DNA of 64,000 nt from Myxococcus sp. CA023 (GCF_010998615.1 NZ_JAAEAH010000043.1:1-64000); one strand, 5' to 3'. Counted from the stretch's first letter, positions 9,442 through 19,779 are shown. Notes: generated from the letters alone by a model not told the origin. Numbers and translations are program-made.

Positions 9442-10362
9442 ATGAAGGTGAACAACATCCTGGAGACCATCGGAAACACGCCGCACGTGCGCATCAACCG
9501 GCTGTTTCCGTCCCGCGTGACGGTCCATGTGAAGCTCGAGCGCGCCAACCCGGGCGGCAGCATCAAGGACCGCATCGCGTTGTCCATGATTGAGGACGCG
9601 GAGCAGCGCGGCCTGCTCAAGAAGGACAGCGTCATCATCGAGCCGACCAGCGGCAACACCGGCATCGGCCTGGCCATGGTGGCAGCGGTGAAGGGCTACA
9701 AGCTGGTGCTCGTCATGCCGGAGTCCATGAGCGTCGAGCGCCGCCGGCTGATGGCCGCCTACGGCGCCACCTTCGAGCTGACCCCGCGCGCGCAGGGCAT
9801 GAAGGGCGCCATCGCTCGCGCCAATGAACTGCTGTCGCAGGTGCCCAACTCGTGGATGCCGCAGCAGTTCGAGAACGAGGCCAACATCGAGGTCCACCGC
9901 CGCACGACGGTGCAGGAAATCCTCAAGGACTTCCCGGACGGGCTGGACTACCTCATCACCGGCGTGGGCACCGGCGGGCACATCACCGCGTGCGCCGAGG
10001 AGCTGAAGAAGGTCTGGCCGAAGCTGAAGGTCTTCGCCGTGGAGCCCACCAAGTCGCCCGTCATCAGCGGCGGCCAGCCGGGCCCGCACCCCATCCAGGG
10101 CATTGGCGCCGGCTTCATCCCGAAGAACCTGCACAAGGACGCGCTGGACGGCGCGATTCAGGTGACCGAGGAGGACGCCTTCGAGTTCACCCGCCGCGCC
10201 GCGCGTGAGGAGGGCATCTTCGTAGGCATCTCCTCCGGCGCCGCGCTGTCCGCCGTGAATCAGAAGCTGGGCGAGATGACCGACGGCAGCCGCGTGCTCG
10301 TCTTCAACTACGACACGGGCGAGCGCTACCTCTCCATCGAGCCGCTCTTCCCGGCCCAGTAG
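9442..10362 (+). CDS. cysK: Cysteine synthase A (O-acetylserine sulfhydrylase)
   Basis: A PLP-dependent beta-replacement enzyme that converts O-acetylserine and sulfide into cysteine. The 306-residue protein shows NPGGSIKDR with the PLP-binding lysine, the [11 protein letters not shown] substrate loop, [10 protein letters not shown] phosphate-binding loop and the [10 protein letters not shown] segment, all in standard order and spacing. It lies directly behind cysE and is preceded by a short leader with GAGG. Its 3' end is 12 bp from the convergent PLP-enzyme gene. Confidence 0.96.
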   Translation: MKVNNILETIGNTPHVRINRLFPSRVTVHVKLERANPGGSIKDRIALSMIEDAEQRGLLKKDSVIIEPTSGNTGIGLAMVAAVKGYKLVLVMPESMSVERRRLMAAYGATFELTPRAQGMKGAIARANELLSQVPNSWMPQQFENEANIEVHRRTTVQEILKDFPDGLDYLITGVGTGGHITACAEELKKVWPKLKVFAVEPTKSPVISGGQPGPHPIQGIGAGFIPKNLHKDALDGAIQVTEEDAFEFTRRAAREEGIFVGISSGAALSAVNQKLGEMTDGSRVLVFNYDTGERYLSIEPLFPAQ

Positions 10363-10374
10363 TCCAAAGGGCCC

Positions 10375-11511
10375 TCAGCCGCGGTGCGTCCGCACCAGCT
10401 CCACCAACCGCTCCATCTCCTCGGGCAGGTTGTAGAAGTGGGGTGAGAGGCGGACGCGCCCGCGGCGCACCGAGAGGGCCACCTCCCGTCCGGCGAGCCA
10501 CTCGCCGAGCGCGCGGGCCTCGCCCTCCGGAGGCAGGAACGTGAGGATGCCCGCCCGGTGCTCCGGCGCGGGCCCCACGTCGCAGCCCAGCCCACGCAGC
10601 CCTGCCTCCAGTTGGCCCAGCAGCTCGCGGATGCGCGCGGAGATGGCGTCCACCCCCACCTCGTGCAGCAGCTCCAGCGCGGCGCCCAGGGCGTAGATGC
10701 CGGTGTACGCGGCGCTGCCCTCCTCCAGCTTGCCCGCGTCCGGGCGCAGCTCGAAGTGGCTGCGGTTGAAGTTCCAGGCGTCGGTGGTGCTGCGCCAGCC
10801 CACCAGCACGGGCCGCAGCTTGGGCAGGACGTCCTTGGCCACGTAGAGGAAGCCGATGCCGGCGATGCCCAGCATCCACTTGTGGCTGTCCGCGCTGAGG
10901 AAGTGGATGCGGCTCTTCTTCACGTCCACGGGGATGCAGCCCACGCTCTGGATGCCGTCCACGCAGAACAGGACGCCCGCCCGCTCGCACAGGGCGCCCA
11001 CCGCGTCCAGGTCCGTGCGGTAGCCGGTGGCGAACTGCACGGAGGAGACCGCCACCAGCCGGGTGCTCGGGGTGAGCGCGGCAGCCACGGCTTCCGGCGT
11101 AACGCCCCCTTCGGGCGTCTGGATTTCGCGCACGGTGACGCCGCGGTCCTTCAGGTGCAGCCAGGGATAGACGTTGGAGGGGTACTCCAGCGAGGATGCG
11201 ACGACGACCTCGTCGCCGGGCTTCCAGTCCAGCCCCTCGGCCACCAGGCCCAGGCCGTGGCTGGTGTTGCGCACGAAGGCAATCTCGCCGGGCTCGGCGT
11301 TGATGAGGCGGGCGGCCAAGCCCCGCACGCGCTCGCAGTGGGCCTCCCAGCCGCGCTCGTGCTTGATGCCGTGGTGGACGATGTCCTCCATCCACCCGCG
11401 CACGGCCTCGGCGGCGCGCAGGCTGGTGGGGGCCACACCAGCGTGGTTGAGGTAGAGCTGCTCCCTCAGCACGGGGAAGAGGTCTCGGTAGGACTCGAGC
11501 GAGCGCGTCAT
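10375..11511 (-). CDS. Class V aminotransferase-fold PLP enzyme (cysteine desulfurase-like)
   Basis: A 378-residue PLP enzyme of the class V fold, which includes cysteine desulfurases, isopenicillin N epimerases and kynureninases. It has LYLNHAGVAPTS near the start, SSLEYPSNVYPW, DGIQSVGCIPVD as the PLP-interacting strand, and SADSHKWM containing the Schiff-base lysine. I see no conserved active-site cysteine loop of the IscS type, so desulfurase activity is doubtful. I chose the ATG at 11511 because it starts the conserved fold; the open frame upstream overlaps the divergent promoter region. The exact reaction is unknown. Confidence 0.85.
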   Translation of the reverse strand: MTRSLESYRDLFPVLREQLYLNHAGVAPTSLRAAEAVRGWMEDIVHHGIKHERGWEAHCERVRGLAARLINAEPGEIAFVRNTSHGLGLVAEGLDWKPGDEVVVASSLEYPSNVYPWLHLKDRGVTVREIQTPEGGVTPEAVAAALTPSTRLVAVSSVQFATGYRTDLDAVGALCERAGVLFCVDGIQSVGCIPVDVKKSRIHFLSADSHKWMLGIAGIGFLYVAKDVLPKLRPVLVGWRSTTDAWNFNRSHFELRPDAGKLEEGSAAYTGIYALGAALELLHEVGVDAISARIRELLGQLEAGLRGLGCDVGPAPEHRAGILTFLPPEGEARALGEWLAGREVALSVRRGRVRLSPHFYNLPEEMERLVELVRTHRG

Positions 11512-11650
11512 GGTGCCCGGAGTGTAGCCACGTCGCCGCGCCGCGCCGTACTTCGTGAAGGCCGGGTGTCCGCCCTGGACAGACGGGGCGGTTTTTCCGT
11601 CCCTCTCGCGGATGCGATATGCGTCGGGTCTTGCTCGACGCGGAGGACCC

Positions 11651-13192
11651 ATGCGCCGCACCATCCTGGACGCCATGAGGAACACGTTGTTCGTGGGCGC
11701 CGCCCTGCTGGCGGGCTGCGCGGGAACCGTTCATGCGCCCTACCCGCCCATCCGCGCGGACCTGTCCCCCGCCGCCCTGGAGCGAGGGGCCGCCATCTTC
11801 CACGCAAGCTGCGAGTCATGTCACCGCGGGGGCGACGCGGAGACGGCGTCGGGCGCGCCGCTGCGCGAACTGCCCTCGTACATGGGGCGCTTCTACGCGG
11901 CGAATCTCACGTCGCATGCCGAGGCGGGCATCGGCGCCATGACGGATGAAGCGCTGGCGCGAGCCATCCGCTACGCCGTGAGCCGCGACGGGCGGTTGAT
12001 GGTGATGCCCAGCTACGGCATGGGCGACGCGGACCTGGCGGCGGTGCTGGGCTTCATGCGCTCCGGGCACCCGCTCTTCACGCCGGATTCAGTGCCCGCG
12101 CCCCCGTCGAAGTTCAGCTTCTTCGGCGGTATCGGCTTCCGCTTCATCACCGGGAATGAGCCGGTGGAACGGCCCGCCTCGGGCATCCCCGTGCCGCCCA
12201 AGGCGGCGACCCGGGAGTACGGCCACTACATGGCGCATGACGTCTATGACTGCGCCTCGTGTCACACGGATGGCTTCAGCCCTCGGAAGACAGAGGGCGA
12301 TGACGTGTTCGCGGGTGGCATGGCGTTCGTCGACCCGGAGGGAAGGAACGTTCATTCCAGCAACATCACGTTCCACGAGACGGGGCTGGCGCATTGGACG
12401 TTGGAGGACTTCACCCGCGCGGTGCGTGACGGACTGGCACCGGATGGCTCCGTGCTGCGCTCGCCCATGCCTCGCTTCCGGGGCATGGACGAGGTGGAGG
12501 CGCGAGCGCTCTATGACTATCTGCGCTCGGTGCCGCTCAAGAAGAACGCGGTGAAGGGCGCGCGGCCGCGGCTCACCTCGGCGTCGGTGCGCCCGGACTG
12601 GGTCGCGGAGGAGCAGAGCGAGGGAGATGTTCCCGGTGCCAAGACCTCCGAGAAGGGAGCAGAGGAAGAAGCCTCGGCTCCGCCAGCGCCCCTCGCGCAA
12701 ACGCCAGCCATCCCTCAGGCCACACCGGAAGAAGACGCCCATGCCGGCGTGACATCTTCAGCCCCGACGACCGATTCCGGCGCGGCCACGCGCACAGGGC
12801 CCGGCGCCCCCCACAAGAGTGCGGCATCGGAACCGCCCGCGAAACCCGATGCGGCCAACACCGGTGCTCCCGGTCCCTCGACGCTGGCCAGCAAGCCCGC
12901 CCCCACCCGTAAGCCGCGCCCCGCTGCGCCCAAGGTGGACGCCCCCGCCCTCTTCGTGAAGCTCGGCTGCGCGAGCTGCCACGCTCCTGGCGCGCGGTAT
13001 CACGACCGGCTCGCCAAGGTCGCTTCGCGCAGCGAGGCCGAGCTGGTCCGGTGGGTGCGAAACCCCGAGCAGTTCCTCCCCGGCACGCCCATGCCCACCT
13101 ACGCGGAGTTGATTGACGAGAAGACCGCGCGTGCACTGGTGCGCTGGGTGAAGGCGGGAGGCCCGGCCACGCTGACTTCCACCACGCGCTGA
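11651..13192 (+). CDS. Three-haem c-type cytochrome lipoprotein
   Basis: A 513-residue exported protein. A lipoprotein signal ends at the lipobox LLAGC near residue 22. Three CxxCH haem-c motifs are present: CESCH in the first domain, CASCH in the second (YDCASCHTDGF), and CASCH in a C-terminal cytochrome domain separated by a ~130-residue Pro/Ala/Thr-rich linker. Candidate distal methionines follow in each domain (for example MPSYGMGD, SPMPRFRGMD and GTPMPTY). It probably carries electrons on the periplasmic side of a membrane, with the linker acting as a flexible tether. The ATG at 11651 follows GGAGG at good spacing. It is divergent from the PLP-enzyme gene. Confidence 0.9.
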   Translation: MRRTILDAMRNTLFVGAALLAGCAGTVHAPYPPIRADLSPAALERGAAIFHASCESCHRGGDAETASGAPLRELPSYMGRFYAANLTSHAEAGIGAMTDEALARAIRYAVSRDGRLMVMPSYGMGDADLAAVLGFMRSGHPLFTPDSVPAPPSKFSFFGGIGFRFITGNEPVERPASGIPVPPKAATREYGHYMAHDVYDCASCHTDGFSPRKTEGDDVFAGGMAFVDPEGRNVHSSNITFHETGLAHWTLEDFTRAVRDGLAPDGSVLRSPMPRFRGMDEVEARALYDYLRSVPLKKNAVKGARPRLTSASVRPDWVAEEQSEGDVPGAKTSEKGAEEEASAPPAPLAQTPAIPQATPEEDAHAGVTSSAPTTDSGAATRTGPGAPHKSAASEPPAKPDAANTGAPGPSTLASKPAPTRKPRPAAPKVDAPALFVKLGCASCHAPGARYHDRLAKVASRSEAELVRWVRNPEQFLPGTPMPTYAELIDEKTARALVRWVKAGGPATLTSTTR

Positions 13193-13310
13193 GCCGCGCC
13201 CCGAAGCACGCGGAAAAAACGTCCCGGAAATGACCGAGGAAAACCCCTGCTGGCGTATCCCGTTTGGAAGTTCTCAGCGGGCACCTCGTCGAGGCACTCG
13301 CTGGGCGCGT

Positions 13311-13348
13311 ACCACCCCGGTGCCAACCGGCCCCAGCCCCGGGGTGGT
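13311..13348. other. Perfect 10-bp inverted repeat upstream of pxpAB
   Basis: ACCACCCCGG at 13311-13320 is matched by its exact reverse complement at 13339-13348, with an 18-base loop. There is no T tract on either side, so a simple intrinsic terminator is not supported. It lies in the 252-bp gap between the cytochrome gene and pxpAB, about 100 bp before the latter, and may be an operator or an RNA hairpin. Nothing else was recognised in this gap. Confidence 0.55.
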
Positions 13349-13444
13349 GCGTGGGACTTCCCACCGCACCGTCGGCTGGCACGCCAGCGTCTCCGGCTAC
13401 AGGGACGGCTGCACCCGCGCCGCCGCTCGCGTACGGTGCGCCGC

Positions 13445-14734
13445 ATGACGGAGTGCCTCCTCAACGTCGACCTGGGCGAGCTTCCGGGTGAAGACGAACA
13501 GCTCTACGCGCTGGCCCATGTGGCGAACATCGCTTGCGGCGGGCATGCCGGGGACGATGCCTCCATGCGCCGGGCGCTGGAGCGGTGCGAGCGGCACGGC
13601 ACGCGCGTGGGCGCGCACCCGTCCTACGAGGACCGAGAGGGCTTCGGCCGCCGCGCGCTCGACGTCACGCCGGAGCACCTCCGGGCGCAAGTGGCCACGC
13701 AGTGCGGCCGGCTCGCGAAGCTGGCGGCTGACCGTCATCTGCCCGTGACGTACGCCAAGCCCCACGGCGCCCTGTACCACGCCGCCAATGCAACACCGGC
13801 CCTGGCCCGCGCGGTGGTGGCGGGCATCGTGGAAGCGCTGGGGGCCGCCGTCACCTTCATTGGCCCCGGGACGGGCGCGCTGCACAACGCGGCCCTGGCG
13901 GCGGGACTGGCCTACGCCCGCGAAGGCTTCGCGGACCGAGGCACCCGGCCAGACGGCTCGCTGATTCCCCGAGGCCAGCCCGGCGCGGTGCTGACCGACC
14001 ACGCCCAGGCGCGGGCCAACACCGTGCGCCTGGCCACCAGCGGCAGCGTGGACACCGTCTGCGTTCACGGCGACACGCCCGGCGCGGTGGAGCTGGCGCG
14101 CGAGGTCCGCGCCACCTTGGACGCGCTCGCGCTTCGCGCCGAGCCTCTGGGTGAAGGCGCCCTGCGACTGGTCCTTCCCGAGGGACTGGAGCGACGCGCC
14201 ACGCGCGAGGCCCTCTGTGCCATGCCCGGCGTCCTCGACGCCGTCATCACCGAGGAGCACGCCTGCGTGTACTTCGCCCCGGATGCACCACCCGAGGAGC
14301 CTCGGCTCGCGCTGGCGCGGTTGCTTCGCGTCCCAGCCCCAGTGGCCGGCCGGCCCCTCACGACCATCTCCGTGCGCTACGACGGGCAGGACCTGGGCGC
14401 GGTTGCGGAACGCGCGGGCCTCACCGAGGACGAAGTGGCGCGGCGCCACACGGCTCGCGAGTACACGGTACGCTGCGTGGGATTCCTCCCCGGGTTTGCC
14501 TATCTGGGCGAAGTCGACCCGAGCATCGCGGTCCCCAGGCTGGCCACGCCCCGCACGAGAGTGCCTGCCCTCGCGGTGGGAATCGCGGGTGGGCGCACGG
14601 GGGTATATCCCTTCGCATCACCTGGCGGCTGGAACCTCATCGGCACCGCGCTGGACTTCACCGCCTTCACACCCGAGGAGGGCTCGGTGCTTCAACTCGG
14701 GGACCGGGTGCGCTTCGAGCGGGTGGACCGATGA
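13445..14734 (+). CDS. Fused 5-oxoprolinase subunits A and B (LamB/YcsF - KipI)
   Basis: Residues 1-~235 are a PxpA (LamB/YcsF) domain with the typical start LNVDLGE, the ANIACGGHAGD loop, GAHPSYEDREGFGRR and YAKPHGALYH. Residues ~240-429 are PxpB (KipI, allophanate-hydrolase subunit 1-like), with VRCVGFLPGFAYLG, PRTRVPALAVGIAGG and FASPGGWNLIG. With PxpC encoded next, it should hydrolyse 5-oxoproline to glutamate using ATP. The two subunits are separate proteins in E. coli and Bacillus, so the fusion is notable; no internal stop or frameshift separates them. The ATG at 13445 begins the conserved domain; a GTG nine bases earlier is an alternative. The last codons overlap pxpC in an ATGA. Confidence 0.9.
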   Translation: MTECLLNVDLGELPGEDEQLYALAHVANIACGGHAGDDASMRRALERCERHGTRVGAHPSYEDREGFGRRALDVTPEHLRAQVATQCGRLAKLAADRHLPVTYAKPHGALYHAANATPALARAVVAGIVEALGAAVTFIGPGTGALHNAALAAGLAYAREGFADRGTRPDGSLIPRGQPGAVLTDHAQARANTVRLATSGSVDTVCVHGDTPGAVELAREVRATLDALALRAEPLGEGALRLVLPEGLERRATREALCAMPGVLDAVITEEHACVYFAPDAPPEEPRLALARLLRVPAPVAGRPLTTISVRYDGQDLGAVAERAGLTEDEVARRHTAREYTVRCVGFLPGFAYLGEVDPSIAVPRLATPRTRVPALAVGIAGGRTGVYPFASPGGWNLIGTALDFTAFTPEEGSVLQLGDRVRFERVDR

Positions 14735-15624
14735 CGGGCTGGCTGGACATCACGGGCGTGGGTGCGCCCGTCACGGTGCAGGACGCGGGACGGCCGGGAA
14801 AGATGCACCACGGCGTGCCTCCGGGAGGACCGCTGGTCCCGGAGCTGCTCGCCCTGGCCAATCTCGCCGTGGGCAACGCGAGTGGAACGGCGGCGCTGGA
14901 AGCCTTCGGCCGGTTGGAGCTGCGCGCCCGAGGCCGAAGCGTTCGCGTGTCCATGGACGGACACGCCTTCACGCTGGCGGATGGAGAGCGCCTCACCGTC
15001 CCCGCGCCCGAGTCGACGAGCGTGCGCTATGTCGCGGTGGACGGCGGGCTCGCCGTGCCGGAAGTGCTGGGAGGACGCGGCACACTGCTGGTCGCGCGCC
15101 TGGGCGGACACGAAGGCCGCCTGCTGCGTTCGGGAGACAGCCTGCCCCTGGGTGACGCGAACAAGCGCGCCGAGGCGCGAGCGCCCGGTGCGTCACTGGA
15201 TGCAGCGGCGCCTATCCGCGTGACGCTCGGACCTGACAACCGCCGCTTCGCACCAGCAACCGTGGCCACCCTGCTGTCAGGCGCCTTCACCGTGTCCGCG
15301 GCAACCGACCGCGTGGGGATGCGGCTCCAAGGGCCATCGCTCACCCATGGCGACGAAGGTACGGGCACGTCGCGCCCCATGGTTCGTGGGGCCATCCAGG
15401 TGACGCTTTCAGGAACGCCCATCGTGCTGGGCCCCGACCATCCGACGACCGGTGGCTATCCACTCATCGCGACAGTCATTCGCACCGACTGGGGCCGGCT
15501 GTGCGCCCGCCGTCCAGGAGCCGCTGTCCGGTTCCAGGAAGTGAGCCTCGAAGAGGCACGGGAGGCGTGGCGACAACACGCGGAGCACTTCGGTATCAGC
15601 GGAAGGCCGACCCCGCCCCCCTGA
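14731..15624 (+). CDS. pxpC: 5-oxoprolinase subunit C (KipA, carboxyltransferase-like)
   Basis: A 297-residue PxpC/KipA protein of the biotin-dependent carboxyltransferase-like family, without a biotin-carrier region. Motifs include TVQDAGRPGKMHHGVPPGGP near the start, AVDGGLAVPEVLGG, ATDRVGMRLQG, and GPDHPTTGGYPLIATV near the end, in the usual order. The start codon overlaps the stop of the pxpAB fusion by 4 bp, so translation is coupled. Together they encode the complete ATP-dependent 5-oxoprolinase in only two polypeptides. Confidence 0.92.
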   Translation: MTGWLDITGVGAPVTVQDAGRPGKMHHGVPPGGPLVPELLALANLAVGNASGTAALEAFGRLELRARGRSVRVSMDGHAFTLADGERLTVPAPESTSVRYVAVDGGLAVPEVLGGRGTLLVARLGGHEGRLLRSGDSLPLGDANKRAEARAPGASLDAAAPIRVTLGPDNRRFAPATVATLLSGAFTVSAATDRVGMRLQGPSLTHGDEGTGTSRPMVRGAIQVTLSGTPIVLGPDHPTTGGYPLIATVIRTDWGRLCARRPGAAVRFQEVSLEEAREAWRQHAEHFGISGRPTPPP

Positions 15625-15678
15625 GTTCCAGCATCCAGGGGACGCAACTTTTTCCGGTTTCAACCGATACTGGAGAAG

Positions 15679-17043
15679 ATGAGTCCCCCAAAAATCGGTT
15701 CCCGCGTCCCCGCCCGTCCCACCGAGCTCCGCGAGCCGCCCCGCCCCGCTCGCAACGAGGTCAAACCCCAGGCCAAGGCCCAGGTGACCCGGCCCGGCAT
15801 GTCCGGGGTGTCCCAGTTCGAGTCCCCGCCCGCCCGGCAACAGCCCGTGGCGCTGAACGCCCCCGCGGCCCTGGCGCGCGGCCCGAGCGTCGCGCCGGGC
15901 AGCTATCCCACCGCCGCGGATGTGCGGAACATCGCCGCCATGCAGGACCCGGTGGCGCGCAACCATGCGATTACCCAGGGCTATTCGGACCTGTCCAACG
16001 CCATGGGGCAGTTGCTGGGCACGGAGAACGCCAACTGGTCCACCTTCGCGACCTGGGCCTCGAAGCAAGCCGGCGTGAGCATCCGTGGCGAGGACATGCC
16101 CAAGTTCTTCACGGACGCGCTCAAGGGCGCCGACGGCGTCATGGGGCCGATGTCCAAGGTGGACGACCTGCTGCGCAAGCTGGGCCTCCCCTCGCTGCCG
16201 CTGGGTGACATCGCCGCGGCGGGCAATCAGGCGCTCCAGAACGTCAGCAAGGCCATCGCCGACGGCAACAAGCTGGTGTTCGAGGAGGTGGGCCAGGAGT
16301 TCGCCCGCTTCGTGGAGACCTTCCAGGGCGACACCCAGTATGACGCCGCCAAGGTGGAAAAGTACCTGAGCGGCTTCCCCGCGGACAAGCCGCTGCTGAA
16401 GGAGGCCTTCGGCCACTACGCCCAGGCCATGTTTGAGAAGGACTCGAACAAGAAGGCCGAGCTGATGCTCCTGGCCAACGACAAGGTGGGCCTGCACGAG
16501 CAGACGCAGCTCCAGCCCTACGTCGAGAAGGGGCTCAACTCGCCGGTGAAGGACACCTTCCGCGACATCCTCAAGCAGACCGTCGAGGCGCAAATCAATG
16601 CGCTCCCCTTCCCCGCCAACCTCGCGGGCAAAGCGGCCTTGAAGACGGGCCTGGTGGACGCGGCGCTGAACCCCGTGGTGGATGGCGTGGCGCACGTGTT
16701 CCGCCGCGTCGCCACCGAGCACATGATGAAGCTGGCCGTGCCGGGCGGCGCGCTGAAGCTGGGCAATGATTTGCCGCCGCCGCCGGGCATGGAGTCGACG
16801 CTCTTCCCGTCGCACCTGCGCTCCATCGAAAACCCCGAGCTGCGCGCGCTGCTGGGCCAGCTCGACAAGAGCCAGGACAGCCTCAAGGGCTCCGGGGCGA
16901 AGGACTGGAGCAAGCTGGACCAGCGGATGAACTACATCGTCGACCTCTTCCGCTCGCGGCAGTCGGACCCGGCGCTGTTCGACCCGCCGTTCGGTCAGCG
17001 GGGCACCTACCCGGTGGCGCCCTCGGCACCGCGCGTCTCCTAG
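15679..17043 (+). CDS. Conserved hypothetical protein with NANWSTFATWASKQAG motif
   Basis: A 454-residue protein with a Pro/Arg/Ala-rich N-terminus (residues 1-~70) and then a helical domain. It contains a striking segment, ENANWSTFATWASKQAG at about residues 115-131, and I recall similar NANW(S/C)TFATWASK motifs in unannotated proteins of actinobacteria and myxobacteria. No signal peptide, membrane helix or catalytic motif of a known enzyme family is visible. The start at ATG 15679 lies 54 bp after pxpC; a weak GGAG precedes it. Convergent with the sigma-54 activator gene, 17 bp away. Function unknown. Confidence 0.75.
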   Translation: MSPPKIGSRVPARPTELREPPRPARNEVKPQAKAQVTRPGMSGVSQFESPPARQQPVALNAPAALARGPSVAPGSYPTAADVRNIAAMQDPVARNHAITQGYSDLSNAMGQLLGTENANWSTFATWASKQAGVSIRGEDMPKFFTDALKGADGVMGPMSKVDDLLRKLGLPSLPLGDIAAAGNQALQNVSKAIADGNKLVFEEVGQEFARFVETFQGDTQYDAAKVEKYLSGFPADKPLLKEAFGHYAQAMFEKDSNKKAELMLLANDKVGLHEQTQLQPYVEKGLNSPVKDTFRDILKQTVEAQINALPFPANLAGKAALKTGLVDAALNPVVDGVAHVFRRVATEHMMKLAVPGGALKLGNDLPPPPGMESTLFPSHLRSIENPELRALLGQLDKSQDSLKGSGAKDWSKLDQRMNYIVDLFRSRQSDPALFDPPFGQRGTYPVAPSAPRVS

Positions 17044-17060
17044 GCGCGCGGTTTCAAGGC

Positions 17061-18656
<1,596 letters not shown>

Positions 18657-18675
18657 ACCTACGAAATAATAGGGT

Positions 18676-18714
18676 TCCACCGAAATTGCAGTGAGGCAGG
18701 CACCGAGATTTCGT
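18676..18714. promoter_or_regulatory. Dyad operator copy 1, at the start of the sigma-54 activator gene
   Basis: An imperfect inverted repeat of 13-bp half-sites, CGAAATTGCAGTG and CACCGAGATTTCG, separated here by 7 bp. Both arms, with flanking bases, recur exactly at 19023-19062, whereas the spacer differs. This copy lies just upstream of, or overlapping, the activator start on the minus strand, a position suited to autoregulation. Confidence 0.82.
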
Positions 18715-19022
18715 GACCTACCGTCCAGACAGCCGCTCCAAGCCGGAAGATCCGTCGCAACCCCCGGAACACAAAGAGATTCTTTTGAACATTCGGGGAG
18801 GGCCCGCGCGAACGCGGGCGATTGGCTGTCGAGGTGAGCCCATGGCCCGGCCCTGATGCGTCGCGACGAGGACTATCGCCCCTTGTAGGTGAACGGAGCA
18901 CGCGTTCGCGGCCGTACATTCGAGCCATTGCCTGTCCGGAGTGGGTGCAACCACGCGGCACTTCTCGTATTTTCCGCCCGCTCGTGAGGACCACGAGCGG
19001 CCAGTCTCCCCCGGTTCGTCGA
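18715..19022. other. Intergenic region between the two dyad operators
   Basis: This 308-bp stretch lies between the divergent activator and ahpC genes. It should contain the activator's own promoter on the minus strand, but I could not pick out a convincing -35/-10 or -24/-12 pair. No gene or RNA was recognised in it. Confidence 0.5.
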
Positions 19023-19062
19023 TCCACCGAAATTGCAGTGGCGAAACGCACCGAGATTTCGT
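19023..19062. promoter_or_regulatory. Dyad operator copy 2, upstream activating site for ahpC
   Basis: The same 13-bp arms as the copy at 18676, here with an 8-bp spacer. The 18-base left block and 14-base right block are identical between copies. Its centre is about 118 bp before the predicted sigma-54 transcription start of ahpC, a typical distance for an enhancer-binding-protein site. The FhlA-like activator encoded next door is the obvious ligand. Confidence 0.85.
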
Positions 19063-19134
19063 TAGACACCGGCCCAGTGGCACCGACCCAGTGGGGGTGA
19101 AATCCAAACCCCTGGAATCATTGATTCGAGGTTC

Positions 19135-19150
19135 TGGCACGGTGACTGCT
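19135..19150 (+). promoter_or_regulatory. Sigma-54 (-24/-12) promoter of ahpC-ahpD
   Basis: TGGCACGGTGACTGCT matches the sigma-54 consensus TGGCACG-N4-TTGC(A/T), with the invariant GG (19136-19137) and GC (19148-19149) separated by the required 10 bases. A second TGGCAC 59 bp upstream (19076) lacks the matching GC. The site lies ~70 bp before the ahpC start codon, which has its own AAGGAG at 19208-19213. Confidence 0.88.
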
Positions 19151-19218
19151 AAGCGGTAGGACAGAACACGTTCACTGGGGTCGGCTCACCGCCGGGCCCC
19201 CCATCCCAAGGAGCCGTA

Positions 19219-19773
19219 ATGCTGACCGTTGGCGACAAGATCCCGAACTTCAAGGTGAAGGCCACCGTGTCCCTGGAGAAGGGCAAGGAGTTCCAGGACA
19301 TCACGAACGAGACCTTCAAGGGCAAGTGGCTGATCCTGTTCGCGTGGCCGAAGGACTTCACTTTCATCTGCCCGACGGAGATCGCGGAGTTCGGCAAGAA
19401 GAACAAGGACTTCGCTGACCGTGACGCGCAGGTCCTCGGCCTGAGCACCGACAGCGAGTTCGTGCACCACGCGTGGCGCACGCACCACCCGGACCTGAAG
19501 AACCTGCCCTTCCCGATGCTGGCGGACATCAAGCACGAGCTGTGCAACGCGCTGGGCATCCTCCACAAGGAAGAGGGCGTGGCCCTCCGCGCGACGTTCA
19601 TCGCGGACCCCGAGGGCATCATCCGCCACGTGACGGTCAACGACCTGTCCGTGGGCCGCAACGTCTCCGAGACGGTTCGCACGCTGGACGCGCTCCAGAC
19701 GGACGAGCTGTGCCCCTGCAACTGGACCAAGGGTGAGGAGACCCTGACCCAGAAGCTGTCGAAGGCGGGGTAA
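19219..19773 (+). CDS. ahpC: Alkyl hydroperoxide reductase AhpC (2-Cys peroxiredoxin)
   Basis: A 184-residue peroxiredoxin that reduces organic peroxides and hydrogen peroxide. The peroxidatic cysteine lies in DFTFICPTEI and the resolving region is ELCPCNW near the C-terminus. Length and motif order match actinobacterial and myxobacterial AhpC. Strong AAGGAG ribosome-binding site six bases before the ATG. ahpD follows 6 bp later and should recycle it in place of AhpF. Expression is probably sigma-54 dependent through the promoter at 19135 and the GAF-domain activator encoded divergently. Confidence 0.95.
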   Translation: MLTVGDKIPNFKVKATVSLEKGKEFQDITNETFKGKWLILFAWPKDFTFICPTEIAEFGKKNKDFADRDAQVLGLSTDSEFVHHAWRTHHPDLKNLPFPMLADIKHELCNALGILHKEEGVALRATFIADPEGIIRHVTVNDLSVGRNVSETVRTLDALQTDELCPCNWTKGEETLTQKLSKAG

Positions 19774-19779
19774 TCCACC

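Noticed and set aside
19076-19092. A second TGGCAC upstream of ahpC considered as a sigma-54 promoter
   Set aside because: The -12 GC is not at the required 10-base distance; GT is found there instead.
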